Assembly: GCF_019218265.1 (NCBI RefSeq)
Contig: NZ_JAHUZE010000004.1
Location: 226,001-290,000 of the forward strand
DNA length: 64,000 nucleotides
DNA from: Maritimibacter dapengensis
GTDB lineage: Bacteria; Pseudomonadota; Alphaproteobacteria; Rhodobacterales; Rhodobacteraceae
Direction of reading: 5' to 3'
Below the pieces are notes generated by a model, which was given only the letters and a program-made list of their open reading frames with translations, was not told the DNA's origin and did no database searches. The position numbers and the translations under genes were made by a program. This document shows, piece by piece, positions 44,590-52,828 of this stretch. The first letter of the stretch is position 1. Each line of letters starts with the position of its first letter.

Positions 44590-44737
44590 TTTGACTTTCG
44601 CGCGTTGTCTTTCTACGCTCACGCTACCGCGAGCTTCTCTGATGTCAAACGAGATGAGACGGTAACGGTCATTTGTATATTTATCCGCCAACCGTGCCAC
44701 GCGCGTTAGGCGCGCCTTCGCGGTGGGCAACTTGACC

Positions 44738-44766
44738 TTGACGCGATGTCCAATCCCTCGTATTGC
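44738..44766 (+). promoter_or_regulatory. candidate promoter of rpsM-rpsK-rpoA-rplQ
   Basis: TTGACG (44738-44743), a 17-bp spacer and TATTGC (44761-44766). It lies in the 332-bp gap 44590-44921 between the BLUF gene and rpsM; the leader also has GGTTCCG (44881-44887) pairing with CGGAACC (44894-44900). No other gene was seen in the gap. Confidence 0.55.
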
Positions 44767-44921
44767 ACCGCATCCCGAAAGGGAATCGGTGCATTTCGGG
44801 TCGCTCCCTGCATGCACCAGACCATAGTTTCAGCTGCGGCCCGCGGGGGATGAACCCGGCGGGCTTACGTTGTGAAAAAAGGTTCCGGAACTACGGAACC
44901 GCAACGAAAAGGAAAAGACAC

Positions 44922-45290
44922 TTGGCACGTATTGCCGGCGTGAACATCCCGACGCACAAACGCGTCCCGATCGCCCTTACCTACATCACTGGCATTGGTC
45001 ACACCTCTGCCAAAAGCATCTGCGAAGCCGTGAACATCGACCCGACCCGCCGCGTCAACGAGCTGTCGGACGCCGAAGTGCTCGCCGTGCGTGAACACAT
45101 CGACGCCAACTACACTGTCGAAGGCGACCTGCGCCGCGAAGTGCAGATGAACGTCAAGCGCCTGATGGACCTTGGCTGCTACCGCGGTCTGCGTCATCGC
45201 CGCAACCTCCCTGTGCGCGGTCAGCGCACGCACACGAATGCGCGCACGCGCAAAGGCCCGGCGAAAGCCATCGCCGGCAAGAAGAAGTAA
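44922..45290 (+). CDS. rpsM: 30S ribosomal protein S13
   Basis: 122 residues beginning at TTG 44922, since the family starts at [14 protein letters not shown] and AAGGAAAAG lies just upstream; no ATG is available nearby. The helix-turn-helix region [22 protein letters not shown] and the C-terminal [30 protein letters not shown] are conserved. It opens the alpha block. Confidence 0.96.
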   Translation: MARIAGVNIPTHKRVPIALTYITGIGHTSAKSICEAVNIDPTRRVNELSDAEVLAVREHIDANYTVEGDLRREVQMNVKRLMDLGCYRGLRHRRNLPVRGQRTHTNARTRKGPAKAIAGKKK

Positions 45291-45305
45291 GGGAGGCTCA
45301 GAGCA

Positions 45306-45698
45306 ATGGCACGTGATACCCGTCGCGGAGGCAAGCGTAAGGTCTCCAAGAACATCGCCGCAGGCGTGGCGCATGTGAACTCTTCGTTCAACAACACCAA
45401 AATCCTGATCTCGGATGTGCAGGGCAATGCGATCTCGTGGTCGTCCGCCGGCACGATGGGCTTCAAGGGCTCGCGCAAGTCGACCCCTTACGCCGCCCAG
45501 ATGGCTGCCGAAGATGCTGGCAAGAAAGCCCAGGATCACGGCGTCAAGACGCTGGAAGTCGAAGTTCAGGGCCCGGGTTCGGGTCGTGAATCGGCGCTCC
45601 GCGCTCTGGCTGCCATCGGCTTCAACATCACGTCGATCCGTGACGTGACGCCGATTGCCCACAACGGCTGCCGTCCTCCGAAGCGTCGCCGCGTCTGA
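45306..45698 (+). CDS. rpsK: 30S ribosomal protein S11
   Basis: 130 residues. [48 protein letters not shown] and [38 protein letters not shown] are the standard S11 blocks. It lies 15 bp after rpsM. Confidence 0.98.
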   Translation: MARDTRRGGKRKVSKNIAAGVAHVNSSFNNTKILISDVQGNAISWSSAGTMGFKGSRKSTPYAAQMAAEDAGKKAQDHGVKTLEVEVQGPGSGRESALRALAAIGFNITSIRDVTPIAHNGCRPPKRRRV

Positions 45699-45714
45699 GG
45701 CCGTACTTTTATCG

Positions 45715-45742
45715 CTCGGGCTCCGGTTATCCGGTGCCCGAG
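45715..45742 (+). promoter_or_regulatory. hairpin between rpsK and rpoA
   Basis: CTCGGGC (45715-45721) and CCGG (45723-45726) pair with CCGG (45731-45734) and GCCCGAG (45736-45742) across a T-T mismatch, with a TTAT loop. Five T residues follow after six bases, so partial termination before rpoA is possible. Confidence 0.55.
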
Positions 45743-45810
45743 TCCGTCATTTTTAAACCTCGGGCGTTTTGCCTTTCGGACATGGAGGCAGAACAGGAAT
45801 GGAGGGACGC

Positions 45811-46827
45811 ATGATCCACAAGAACTGGGCCGAATTGATCAAGCCGACACAGCTTCAGGTGAAACCGGGCAATGACCCGGCGCGCCAGGCTACTGTCGTC
45901 GCCGAACCGCTGGAGCGCGGCTTCGGTCTGACCCTCGGCAACGCGCTTCGCCGCGTGCTGATGTCGTCGCTGCAAGGTGCCGCCATCACGTCCGTGCAAA
46001 TCGACAACGTGCTGCACGAATTTTCCTCGATCGCCGGTGTGCGCGAGGATGTCACCGACGTCATCCTGAACCTCAAGGGCGTGTCGATCCGCATGGAAGC
46101 CGAAGGGCCCAAGCGCCTGTCGATTTCCGCGAAGGGTCCGCAGGTCGTGACGGCTGGCGACATTTCGGAAAGTGCGGGCATCGAGATCCTGAACAAGGAT
46201 CACGTGATCTGCCACCTCGACGAAGGCGCGGACCTGTTCATGGAACTCACCGTGAACACGGGCAAGGGCTATGTCTCGGCCGACAAGAACAAGCCGGAAG
46301 ATGCGCCGATTGGCCTGATCCCGGTCGATGCGATCTACTCGCCGGTCAAGAAAGTGTCTTATGACGTGCAGCCGACTCGTGAAGGTCAGGTGCTCGATTA
46401 TGACAAGCTGACGCTCAAGGTCGATACCGATGGCTCGATCACCCCGGACGACGCCGTGGCCTTCGCTGCGCGCATCATCCAGGATCAGCTTTCGATCTTC
46501 GTGAACTTCGAAGAGCCGGAATCGGCTGGCCGCCAGGACGAAGACGATGGTCTTGAGTTCAACCCGCTTCTGCTGAAGAAAGTGGACGAGCTCGAGCTTT
46601 CGGTGCGTTCGGCGAACTGCCTGAAGAACGACAACATCGTTTACATCGGCGACCTGATCCAGAAGACCGAAGCCGAGATGCTCCGCACCCCGAACTTCGG
46701 CCGCAAGTCGCTCAACGAGATCAAAGAAGTGCTCTCGGGCATGGGGCTTCACCTCGGCATGGATGTCGAGGAATGGCCGCCGGAGAACATCGAGGATCTC
46801 GCCAAGAAATTCGAAGATCAGTTCTGA
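45811..46827 (+). CDS. rpoA: DNA-directed RNA polymerase subunit alpha
   Basis: 338 residues from ATG 45811, with GGAGGG before it. The N-terminal dimerisation domain has [25 protein letters not shown]; the C-terminal UP-element-binding domain has [49 protein letters not shown]. It completes the core polymerase whose beta subunits are encoded at 6560-15010. The arrangement rpsM-rpsK-rpoA-rplQ is standard, with rpsD absent here as in other alphaproteobacteria. Confidence 0.99.
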   Translation: MIHKNWAELIKPTQLQVKPGNDPARQATVVAEPLERGFGLTLGNALRRVLMSSLQGAAITSVQIDNVLHEFSSIAGVREDVTDVILNLKGVSIRMEAEGPKRLSISAKGPQVVTAGDISESAGIEILNKDHVICHLDEGADLFMELTVNTGKGYVSADKNKPEDAPIGLIPVDAIYSPVKKVSYDVQPTREGQVLDYDKLTLKVDTDGSITPDDAVAFAARIIQDQLSIFVNFEEPESAGRQDEDDGLEFNPLLLKKVDELELSVRSANCLKNDNIVYIGDLIQKTEAEMLRTPNFGRKSLNEIKEVLSGMGLHLGMDVEEWPPENIEDLAKKFEDQF

Positions 46828-46833
46828 TCTTCA

Positions 46834-46855
46834 CGGGCCGGGGCAACCCGGCCCG
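46834..46855 (+). promoter_or_regulatory. GNRA-capped hairpin between rpoA and rplQ
   Basis: CGGGCCGGG (46834-46842) pairs perfectly with CCCGGCCCG (46847-46855) around GCAA. No T-run follows, so it is probably a stability or processing element. Confidence 0.6.
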
Positions 46856-46966
46856 ACGCACAAATGCCCGGGATTCCGGGGAATGACTGGGCAAAGGCCC
46901 CAAGGAGAGCCGGTGACACGCATCGCCGGCCAGACAAAGCAAAAACGCAAGATTAGGAGATAGAAA

Positions 46967-47395
46967 ATGCGTCACGCGAAAGGCTACCGCCGCCTCAACC
47001 GCACCCATGAGCACCGCAAGGCGCTCTTTGCCAATATGGCTGGCTCGCTCATCGAGCACGAACAGATCAAAACGACCCTGCCGAAAGCCAAAGAGCTTCG
47101 CCGCGTGGTCGAAAAGCTCGTCACGCTGGGCAAGCGTGGAGACCTGCATGCGCGCCGTCAGGCTGCATCGCAACTCAAGCAGGATGAATACGTCGCCAAG
47201 CTCTTCGACGTGCTTGGTCCGCGTTACAAGGACCGCAGCGGCGGCTACGTTCGCGTCTTGAAAGCCGGTTTCCGTTACGGTGACATGGCTCCGATGGCGA
47301 TCATCGAATTCGTTGACCGCGACGTTGACGCAAAAGGCGCCGCCGACAAGGCGCGTCTGGCTGCCGAAGAAGAAGCGGCGTTCGCCGAAGAGTGA
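46967..47395 (+). CDS. rplQ: 50S ribosomal protein L17
   Basis: 142 residues opening [45 protein letters not shown], the L17 signature, with [31 protein letters not shown] further on. A short Ala/Glu tail ends it. It is the last gene of the super-cluster and is followed by a terminator. Confidence 0.98.
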   Translation: MRHAKGYRRLNRTHEHRKALFANMAGSLIEHEQIKTTLPKAKELRRVVEKLVTLGKRGDLHARRQAASQLKQDEYVAKLFDVLGPRYKDRSGGYVRVLKAGFRYGDMAPMAIIEFVDRDVDAKGAADKARLAAEEEAAFAEE

Positions 47396-47417
47396 ACGCT
47401 ATACTCTGAATTCCGAG

Positions 47418-47447
47418 AAGCCCCGCCCGAATGGCGGGGCTTTTTTC
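47418..47447 (+). terminator. terminator after rplQ
   Basis: AAGCCCCGCC (47418-47427) pairs with GGCGGGGCTT (47433-47442), followed by a T-run. Confidence 0.92.
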
Positions 47448-47448
47448 G

Positions 47449-47640
47449 TCATTGTATTCGATTGCTGCTGCCGGTCGTGTACCCCGGCAGGAGCGCGAGT
47501 GCTGCTTCGAGTAGTTCAAGTTTGGTGGGCTCGATTTCGGTCACGGGTTCGGTCATGCCAATAAGCTCGAGCAAAGATTTTCTCTCTTCCGCATCGAGGT
47601 TGTTCAACCAATTAATCAAGTCGGTGTCTTTCGGCCCCAT
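47449..47640 (-). CDS. Small protein of unknown function
   Basis: 63 residues: MGPKDTDLINWLNNLDAEERKSLLELIGMTEPVTEIEPTKLELLEAALALLPG and a short end. It is predicted mostly helical and acidic, with no signal or membrane segment. AAGGAAAAG precedes the ATG, which argues for translation. It is divergent from the luxR-type gene, with a small dyad between them. No family was recognised. Confidence 0.55.
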   Translation of the reverse strand: MGPKDTDLINWLNNLDAEERKSLLELIGMTEPVTEIEPTKLELLEAALALLPGYTTGSSNRIQ

Positions 47641-47682
47641 TTCTTTTCCTTATTGAAAAACAGCTTGCACCCCTCTACCCAC

Positions 47683-47697
47683 ACAATTTAAAGTTGT
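47683..47697. promoter_or_regulatory. 15-bp dyad between divergent genes
   Basis: ACAATTTAAAGTTGT reads almost the same on both strands (one G-T position). It lies between the small gene ending at 47640 and the luxR-type start at 47763 and could be an operator; it does not match the canonical 20-bp lux box. Confidence 0.4.
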
Positions 47698-47762
47698 TTT
47701 TGCTGGTTGCAATCACGATGTCAGCGTAAAGGCTGCATCGGTCTGAACTTCAGGGGACATCT

Positions 47763-48374
47763 ATGACGGTGATGCTCGGTCTCGATCATGGCCTGGCGCA
47801 ACTCTCGGACCTTGCGCCGCGAGGATATGCTTTAGGTTTGCACATTCGATTTGCGGCCGCGCATTTGATGATCCAGACCTATGATCCGAGGTGGACGCAA
47901 CGATATACCGAGAACGGGTATATGCTTGCCGATCCGATGGTTTTTTGGGGTTTCGGTAATAATGGAACTATCCGCTGGAGCGAGATCGACCTACCTGACC
48001 CACATAATATCATGGGGCAGGCTGCCGATTTTGGTTTGAAGTTTGGTATTGCGGTAACGACTGGCCCTACATCATCGCGAACGATCGGCGGCTTCGCACG
48101 CGGAGACCGTGAATTTACGGATGGTGAAATGGAAAAGATACAGGCTCTGGTGGAGAAGCTGCATGAGCAATCGACACCGCCCGACAATCTGACGCCGGCA
48201 CAACGCATGGCGCTGAGGTTGATCGCCAAGGGGAGCCGCCATGCAGAGGCCGCGGCGCTACTCGGAATATCCGAAAGCGCGCTGAAGGCGCGACTGCGCG
48301 CCGCCCGCGAGAGGCTTTTCGTGCGAACGACCGCCGAGGCGATCCAGCGGGCACAGGAATACAATCTGCTCTGA
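47763..48374 (+). CDS. LuxR-type regulator with autoinducer-binding domain (solo)
   Basis: 203 residues. The ligand-binding domain (about 1-130) keeps W44, Y48, D57, P58 and W72, each 13 positions before the acyl-homoserine-lactone-contacting W57, Y61, D70, P71 and W85 of TraR. The C-terminal LuxR HTH (about 141-203) reads LTPAQRMALRLIAKGSRHAEAAALLGISESALKARLRAARERL, with Gln in place of the usual Glu in the first helix. No luxI synthase gene is in the window, so it would respond to a signal made elsewhere. It is shorter than most LuxR proteins at the N-terminus. Confidence 0.85.
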   Translation: MTVMLGLDHGLAQLSDLAPRGYALGLHIRFAAAHLMIQTYDPRWTQRYTENGYMLADPMVFWGFGNNGTIRWSEIDLPDPHNIMGQAADFGLKFGIAVTTGPTSSRTIGGFARGDREFTDGEMEKIQALVEKLHEQSTPPDNLTPAQRMALRLIAKGSRHAEAAALLGISESALKARLRAARERLFVRTTAEAIQRAQEYNLL

Positions 48375-48485
48375 CGCGCTGGCGCCTCTTTTTGGCGTAT
48401 CGGTCGAAAGGCGAGGCGCGAAATTCGCGGCACCTGCATGCCCGTGGCGCTGGCGGCGTTCCTTGCAAGTGATTAAGTAGAGGTC

Positions 48486-49793
48486 ATGGCTGATCTCTTC
48501 GACACCGCCGCACAGATGCCCGATACCGGTCCGAGGCCATTGGCAGATCGTTTGAGGCCGCAATCCTTGTCCGATGTCATCGGGCAAGAACAAGTGCTTG
48601 GTGCAGACGGTCCGCTTGGCGTGATGCTGTCGTCCGGTTCCCTCGGATCGCTCATTCTCTGGGGGCCGCCAGGCGTCGGAAAGACCACCATTGCGCGCCT
48701 GCTCGCCCATGAGACGGACCTTCATTTCGTGCAGGTCAGCGCAATTTTCACGGGCGTTCCTGATCTTAGAAAAGTTTTCGAAGCGGCCAAGTTGCGGCGT
48801 CAGAACGGCAAGGGGACGCTGTTGTTCGTCGATGAGATTCATCGATTCAACAAAGCGCAGCAGGATGGGTTTCTTCCGCATATGGAGGACGGAACCATCC
48901 TCCTCGTTGGCGCGACAACGGAGAACCCATCGTTCGAATTGAACGCTGCCGTTCTGTCGCGGGCACAAGTCATAACTTTGAAGAGACTTGATCATGGGGA
49001 TCTCGAGCGGCTGGTACAACGCGCTGAGAAGGAGGTCGACCGCGCGCTTCCGTTGACCGGTGAAGCGCGGGAAGCACTGATTGAAATGGCGGATGGCGAT
49101 GGACGGGCGCTTCTGAACATTGTCGAGCAAATCATGGCCTGGGAGGTGGACGGCAAGCTCGACCGTGACGCGTTGGCCACGAGACTCATGCGCCGAGCAG
49201 CGCAATACGACAAGTCCGGCGACGCGCATTACAATCTTATCTCGGCCTTGCACAAATCCATCCGCGGATCCGATCCGGACGCTGCGCTTTATTGGTTCTC
49301 ACGGATGCTGGAAGGGGGAGAAGATCCGCGTTTCCTCGCACGTAGACTGACACGAATGGCGGTCGAAGATATTGGGCTCGCGGACCCTCAGGCGAATTCG
49401 ATTTGCGTTGATGCCTGGGAAACATATGAACGGTTGGGTAGTCCGGAAGGCGAACTTGCCTTGGCTCAGGCGGTCATTTATCTCGCGCTCGCGCCGAAAT
49501 CGAATGCCGGCTATGTGGCTTACAAGGCAGCACGCTCGGAGGCGAAGCAGTCCGGTTCTGCACCGCCACCGAAACACATTCTGAATGCGCCCACGAGCAT
49601 GATGAAAGATCAGGGCTATGGAGCGGGATATGAGTACGACCACGATGCTGCGGACGGTTTCTCGGGCCAGAACTATTTCCCTGACGATATGAAGCGACCT
49701 GTCTACTACACACCTGTCGAGCGTGGATTCGAGCGGGAATTGAAGAAGCGCGTGGCATATTTCACTGGGTTGCGTTCCAAGCGGGGCGGTTGA
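48486..49793 (+). CDS. rarA: Replication-associated recombination protein A (RarA/MgsA)
   Basis: 435 residues. Walker A is GPPGVGKT (60-67) and Walker B LLFVDEIHRF. Sensor segments LLVGATTENPSFELNAAVLSRAQVITLK and the family-specific ISALHKSIRGSDPDAALYWFSRMLEGGEDPRFLARRLTRMAVEDIGLADP are complete. It acts on stalled replication forks and gaps with SSB. It is followed at 30 bp by crcB in a compact run of same-strand genes. Confidence 0.96.
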   Translation: MADLFDTAAQMPDTGPRPLADRLRPQSLSDVIGQEQVLGADGPLGVMLSSGSLGSLILWGPPGVGKTTIARLLAHETDLHFVQVSAIFTGVPDLRKVFEAAKLRRQNGKGTLLFVDEIHRFNKAQQDGFLPHMEDGTILLVGATTENPSFELNAAVLSRAQVITLKRLDHGDLERLVQRAEKEVDRALPLTGEAREALIEMADGDGRALLNIVEQIMAWEVDGKLDRDALATRLMRRAAQYDKSGDAHYNLISALHKSIRGSDPDAALYWFSRMLEGGEDPRFLARRLTRMAVEDIGLADPQANSICVDAWETYERLGSPEGELALAQAVIYLALAPKSNAGYVAYKAARSEAKQSGSAPPPKHILNAPTSMMKDQGYGAGYEYDHDAADGFSGQNYFPDDMKRPVYYTPVERGFERELKKRVAYFTGLRSKRGG

Positions 49794-49823
49794 CATCGCG
49801 CGGCGCGCGCGGGACAGGAACAT

Positions 49824-50201
49824 ATGGTTCAGACACTTCTTACTGTGGCCGCAGGCGGCGCAATCGGTGCCAGCTTGCGTTACCTCACCAATATCGGCGC
49901 GACCCGCGCTTTCGGTCATGGATTCCCGACAGGGACCATGATCGTGAATGTATTCGGTTCATTTCTGATGGGCGTCTTGTTCGTGGTGATTGCAAAAAAA
50001 GGCGGACACGGCCTTGCCCCGTTCCTCATGACGGGTGTGCTGGGAGGGTTCACGACCTTCTCGGCGTTTTCGCTCGATGCGCTCACGTTGTTCGAGAGGG
50101 GCCAAACAGGAAGCGCAGCAGTCTACATCGCGCTGTCAGTCGGGCTTTCGTTGTTGGCGATCGTAGGAGGCGTGGTGGCCGCGAGGGTGTTGGTGCCATG
50201 A
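49824..50201 (+). CDS. crcB: Fluoride-specific ion channel CrcB/Fluc
   Basis: 125 residues with four membrane spans. GGAIGASLRYLTNIG, GTMIVNVFGSFLMG (Asn42) and GGFTTFSAFSLDAL (about 74-87) are the conserved channel motifs. The dimer exports fluoride. No fluoride riboswitch fits in the 30 bp upstream. It overlaps the pseudouridine synthase gene by 4 bp (ATGA). Confidence 0.95.
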   Translation: MVQTLLTVAAGGAIGASLRYLTNIGATRAFGHGFPTGTMIVNVFGSFLMGVLFVVIAKKGGHGLAPFLMTGVLGGFTTFSAFSLDALTLFERGQTGSAAVYIALSVGLSLLAIVGGVVAARVLVP

Positions 50202-51250
50202 GCCGTGTGCAGACAATGACTGTCGGCAAGGGCGATGGCGACCAGCGACTGGACCGTTGGTTCCGGCGCCAGTTTCCGCATGTTTCGCAAGGACGCATCG
50301 AGAAGATGTGTCGAAAAGGTGAAATCCGCGTGGATGGTGGACGGGTAAAGGGATCGACGCGGCTCGAAGAAGGGCAGGAGGTGCGCATTCCGCCGCTGCC
50401 GGCACCTGACTCCGCACCGGCACCGACAATCGCCCGAGTCAGCGATGCGGACGCGCGCTTGATAAAGGGTGCGGTGATCTACCGGGATGATCATATCATA
50501 GCGTTGAACAAGCCTCCCGGTTTGCCATCGCAGGGCGGTTCGAAACAGAACCGGCACGTCGATGGATTGGCTGAAGCATTGCGCTTTGGGTTCGACGAAA
50601 AACCAAGACTGGTGCATCGGCTCGACAAGGATACGTCGGGCGTTCTTCTCTTGGCGCGCACACGCGCCGTAGCAAAAGCGCTTACGGATGCGTTTCGGCA
50701 TCGAGACACCCGCAAGATATACTGGGCGGTCGTCGCAGGCGTTCCGAGCCCGCGCATGGGGACGTTGAAGTGGGGATTGGTCAAATCGCCGGGGCATGGC
50801 GGCCGTGGCGAAGGTGAAAAGATGCTGTGCGTTCATCCCGCAGAAATTGCCAACGTCGAGGGTGCGAAACGCGCCGAAACGGACTACGCAGTGATCGAAG
50901 CGCTTGCCCAGAGGGCAGCGTGGGTCGGACTTGTCCCCGTGACCGGACGGACCCACCAGTTGCGGGCACATATGGCCGAAATGGGCCACCCGATCATCGG
51001 TGACGGAAAGTACGGCGGGTCGGGTCAGGAAAACCTCGGAGATGGCTGGGGGGCGATGCTGGGTGGCGAAATCTCGAAAAAACTTCACCTGCATGCGCGG
51101 TCGATCGAGTTTGAACATCCGGTTACGAAACGTTTGCTTCGCATCGAGGCGGACCTTCCGGACCATATGTCCCGGACTTGGGAAAGCGTGGGATTCCGTT
51201 TGGAAGATGCGCCCGACGACCCATTCGAGGACGTGGAATGGCAGCGCTGA
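50198..51250 (+). CDS. rluC: RluC/RluD-type rRNA pseudouridine synthase
   Basis: 350 residues from ATG 50198. An N-terminal S4 RNA-binding domain (about 17-65, DQRLDRWFRRQFPHVSQGRIEKMCRKGEIRVDGGRVK) precedes the catalytic domain with HRLDKDTSG (Asp143 catalytic) and GRTHQLRAHMAEMGHPIIGD. The RluC name is the likeliest among large-subunit synthases but RluD cannot be excluded. It overlaps the HAD gene by 13 bp. Confidence 0.88.
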   Translation: MSRVQTMTVGKGDGDQRLDRWFRRQFPHVSQGRIEKMCRKGEIRVDGGRVKGSTRLEEGQEVRIPPLPAPDSAPAPTIARVSDADARLIKGAVIYRDDHIIALNKPPGLPSQGGSKQNRHVDGLAEALRFGFDEKPRLVHRLDKDTSGVLLLARTRAVAKALTDAFRHRDTRKIYWAVVAGVPSPRMGTLKWGLVKSPGHGGRGEGEKMLCVHPAEIANVEGAKRAETDYAVIEALAQRAAWVGLVPVTGRTHQLRAHMAEMGHPIIGDGKYGGSGQENLGDGWGAMLGGEISKKLHLHARSIEFEHPVTKRLLRIEADLPDHMSRTWESVGFRLEDAPDDPFEDVEWQR

Positions 51251-51912
51251 AGCTCGTCATCTTTGACGTGGATGGCACGTTGATTGATAGCCAGCATGCA
51301 ATCGTCGATGCGATGCGGGCGGCTGCTGCGCATGTCGGTGCTGAAGCGCCACAAAGATCGGCGATCACACGGATCGTCGGGCGCTCGTTGGCCGAAGCGA
51401 TCGAGGAGCTGTTTCCGACTTTGACAGAACACGAACGCGTCGAAGCAGCAGAGGCGTACAGACACGCCTATATGAGCAAGAGAGAGGCCTCGGGAACACC
51501 GCCGCTGTACGAGGGTGCTCGCGCGGCAATTCGCGACGTGTCCAACAGGCCAGACGTCCTTGTCGGAACCGCGACCGGGATGAGCCTTCGTGGCATGAAA
51601 CGGGTCATAGAAGCGCACGATTTGCAGGATGTTTTCTCAACGATCCAGACGGCCGACGACCACCCTTCGAAACCGAACCCTGCGATGATTCTCGCCGCCT
51701 TGGACGACACCGGCGCAGATCCGCGCCTTGCTGCTTTTGTGGGTGACACCGTCTTCGACATGGAAGCAGGAGCGGCTGCCGGGGTCTTCACGATCGGGGT
51801 GACGTGGGGATATCACGAACCAGATGAATTGCGGGCGGCCGGAGCGAACGTTGTGATTGAACGCTTCGACGATCTGGTCCCGACCTTGGACGAATACTGG
51901 AGCACACGATGA
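51238..51912 (+). CDS. HAD-superfamily hydrolase, phosphoglycolate phosphatase-like
   Basis: 224 residues from ATG 51238. FDVDGTLIDS holds the nucleophile D10 and acid D12; motif II-III residues and the VGDTVFDMEAGAAAGVFTIGVTWGYH end are present. The cap is alpha-helical (subfamily IA). Overlap with rluC and with the ATP12 gene (4 bp) marks an operon, as often seen in Rhodobacterales. The substrate is not determined. Confidence 0.87.
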   Translation: MAALKLVIFDVDGTLIDSQHAIVDAMRAAAAHVGAEAPQRSAITRIVGRSLAEAIEELFPTLTEHERVEAAEAYRHAYMSKREASGTPPLYEGARAAIRDVSNRPDVLVGTATGMSLRGMKRVIEAHDLQDVFSTIQTADDHPSKPNPAMILAALDDTGADPRLAAFVGDTVFDMEAGAAAGVFTIGVTWGYHEPDELRAAGANVVIERFDDLVPTLDEYWSTR

Positions 51913-52625
51913 GTGAATGGGCCCCCAAGCGGTTTTGGACCCAGACTGCTGTAGAGTCTCGTGATGGCGGTTTCGCGGTGCTTTTGGATGCTCGCGAGGT
52001 CAAGACACCCGCCAAGACGGCCTTCATCCTCCCGACACGGGATCTCGCGGATGCCGCCGCAGCAGAATGGGACGCGATTGAGGAGAGGATCGACCCGGGG
52101 AAGATGCCGGTAACACGGATGGCAAATTCGGCGCTCGACAAAGTGGCTACACAGCATTCGGAAGTTGCGGACCTTCTTGCCGCCTATGCCGACGCGGATC
52201 TTACTTGTTATCGGGCCGAGGCCCCGGTGGAATTGGTCGACCGTCAGGCAGTTGCCTGGGACCCGATACTTGATTGGGCTGCCGTCACCTTCGATGCTCG
52301 CCTCTCGCCGCGTACGGGCATCATGCACGCTCCTCAGGACGATGCGTCGCTCAGGCGATTGTCGCGTGAGGTCCACGCGATGGATTCCTTCCAACTGGCA
52401 GCATTCCACGATCTCGTATCACTCTCGGGCTCCCTGCTGATCGCCTTGGCGGTGACGCATGGCCTCCTCGACGCGCAAACGGCATGGGATGTGTCGCGCG
52501 TAGACGAGAATTGGCAGATCGAGCAGTGGGGCGAGGACGAGGAAGCTGCGGAACAGGCCGCGATGAAAAGGCAGGCATTTTTGGATGCAGCGCTGTTTTT
52601 TCGACTGGCCGATCAAAAAAACTAG
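51909..52625 (+). CDS. ATP12 family F1-ATPase assembly chaperone
   Basis: 238 residues. KRFWTQTAVESRDGGFAVLLDAREVKTPAKTAFILPTRDLADAAAAEWDAI is the characteristic N-terminal half, followed by ERIDPGKMPVTRMANSALDKV and the C-terminal helical domain. Mitochondrial ATP12 binds the F1 alpha subunit; the alphaproteobacterial protein is its relative. It ends the compact run that begins with rarA. Confidence 0.92.
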   Translation: MSEWAPKRFWTQTAVESRDGGFAVLLDAREVKTPAKTAFILPTRDLADAAAAEWDAIEERIDPGKMPVTRMANSALDKVATQHSEVADLLAAYADADLTCYRAEAPVELVDRQAVAWDPILDWAAVTFDARLSPRTGIMHAPQDDASLRRLSREVHAMDSFQLAAFHDLVSLSGSLLIALAVTHGLLDAQTAWDVSRVDENWQIEQWGEDEEAAEQAAMKRQAFLDAALFFRLADQKN

Positions 52626-52828
52626 TCGAGCTGACCCACATCCGCGTTAAAAAATCAATCAGGTCAATGACATGCCTGGTTCTAATGATTTTTGCCCGCC
52701 CTTGACGCCAATAGGTGAAATTGCCCAAACTCTCCGCATGGCGGGGCTTGCCCCCACCCTCGTATCGCTATCGGCCGGTTGGCCGAACCATAAAGCCCGA
52801 AACGGGCAAAACTCAGGAAGAGGTAAAT

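Noticed and set aside
44590-44817. A longer N-terminus for the BLUF protein (open frame to 44817).
   Set aside because: BLUF proteins begin within a few residues of the first strand, and the extension is Arg/Lys-rich, without a ribosome-binding site and overlapping the rpsM promoter.
49794-49823. Possible fluoride riboswitch before crcB.
   Set aside because: Only 30 bp separate rarA and crcB, too little for the motif, and no matching fold is visible.
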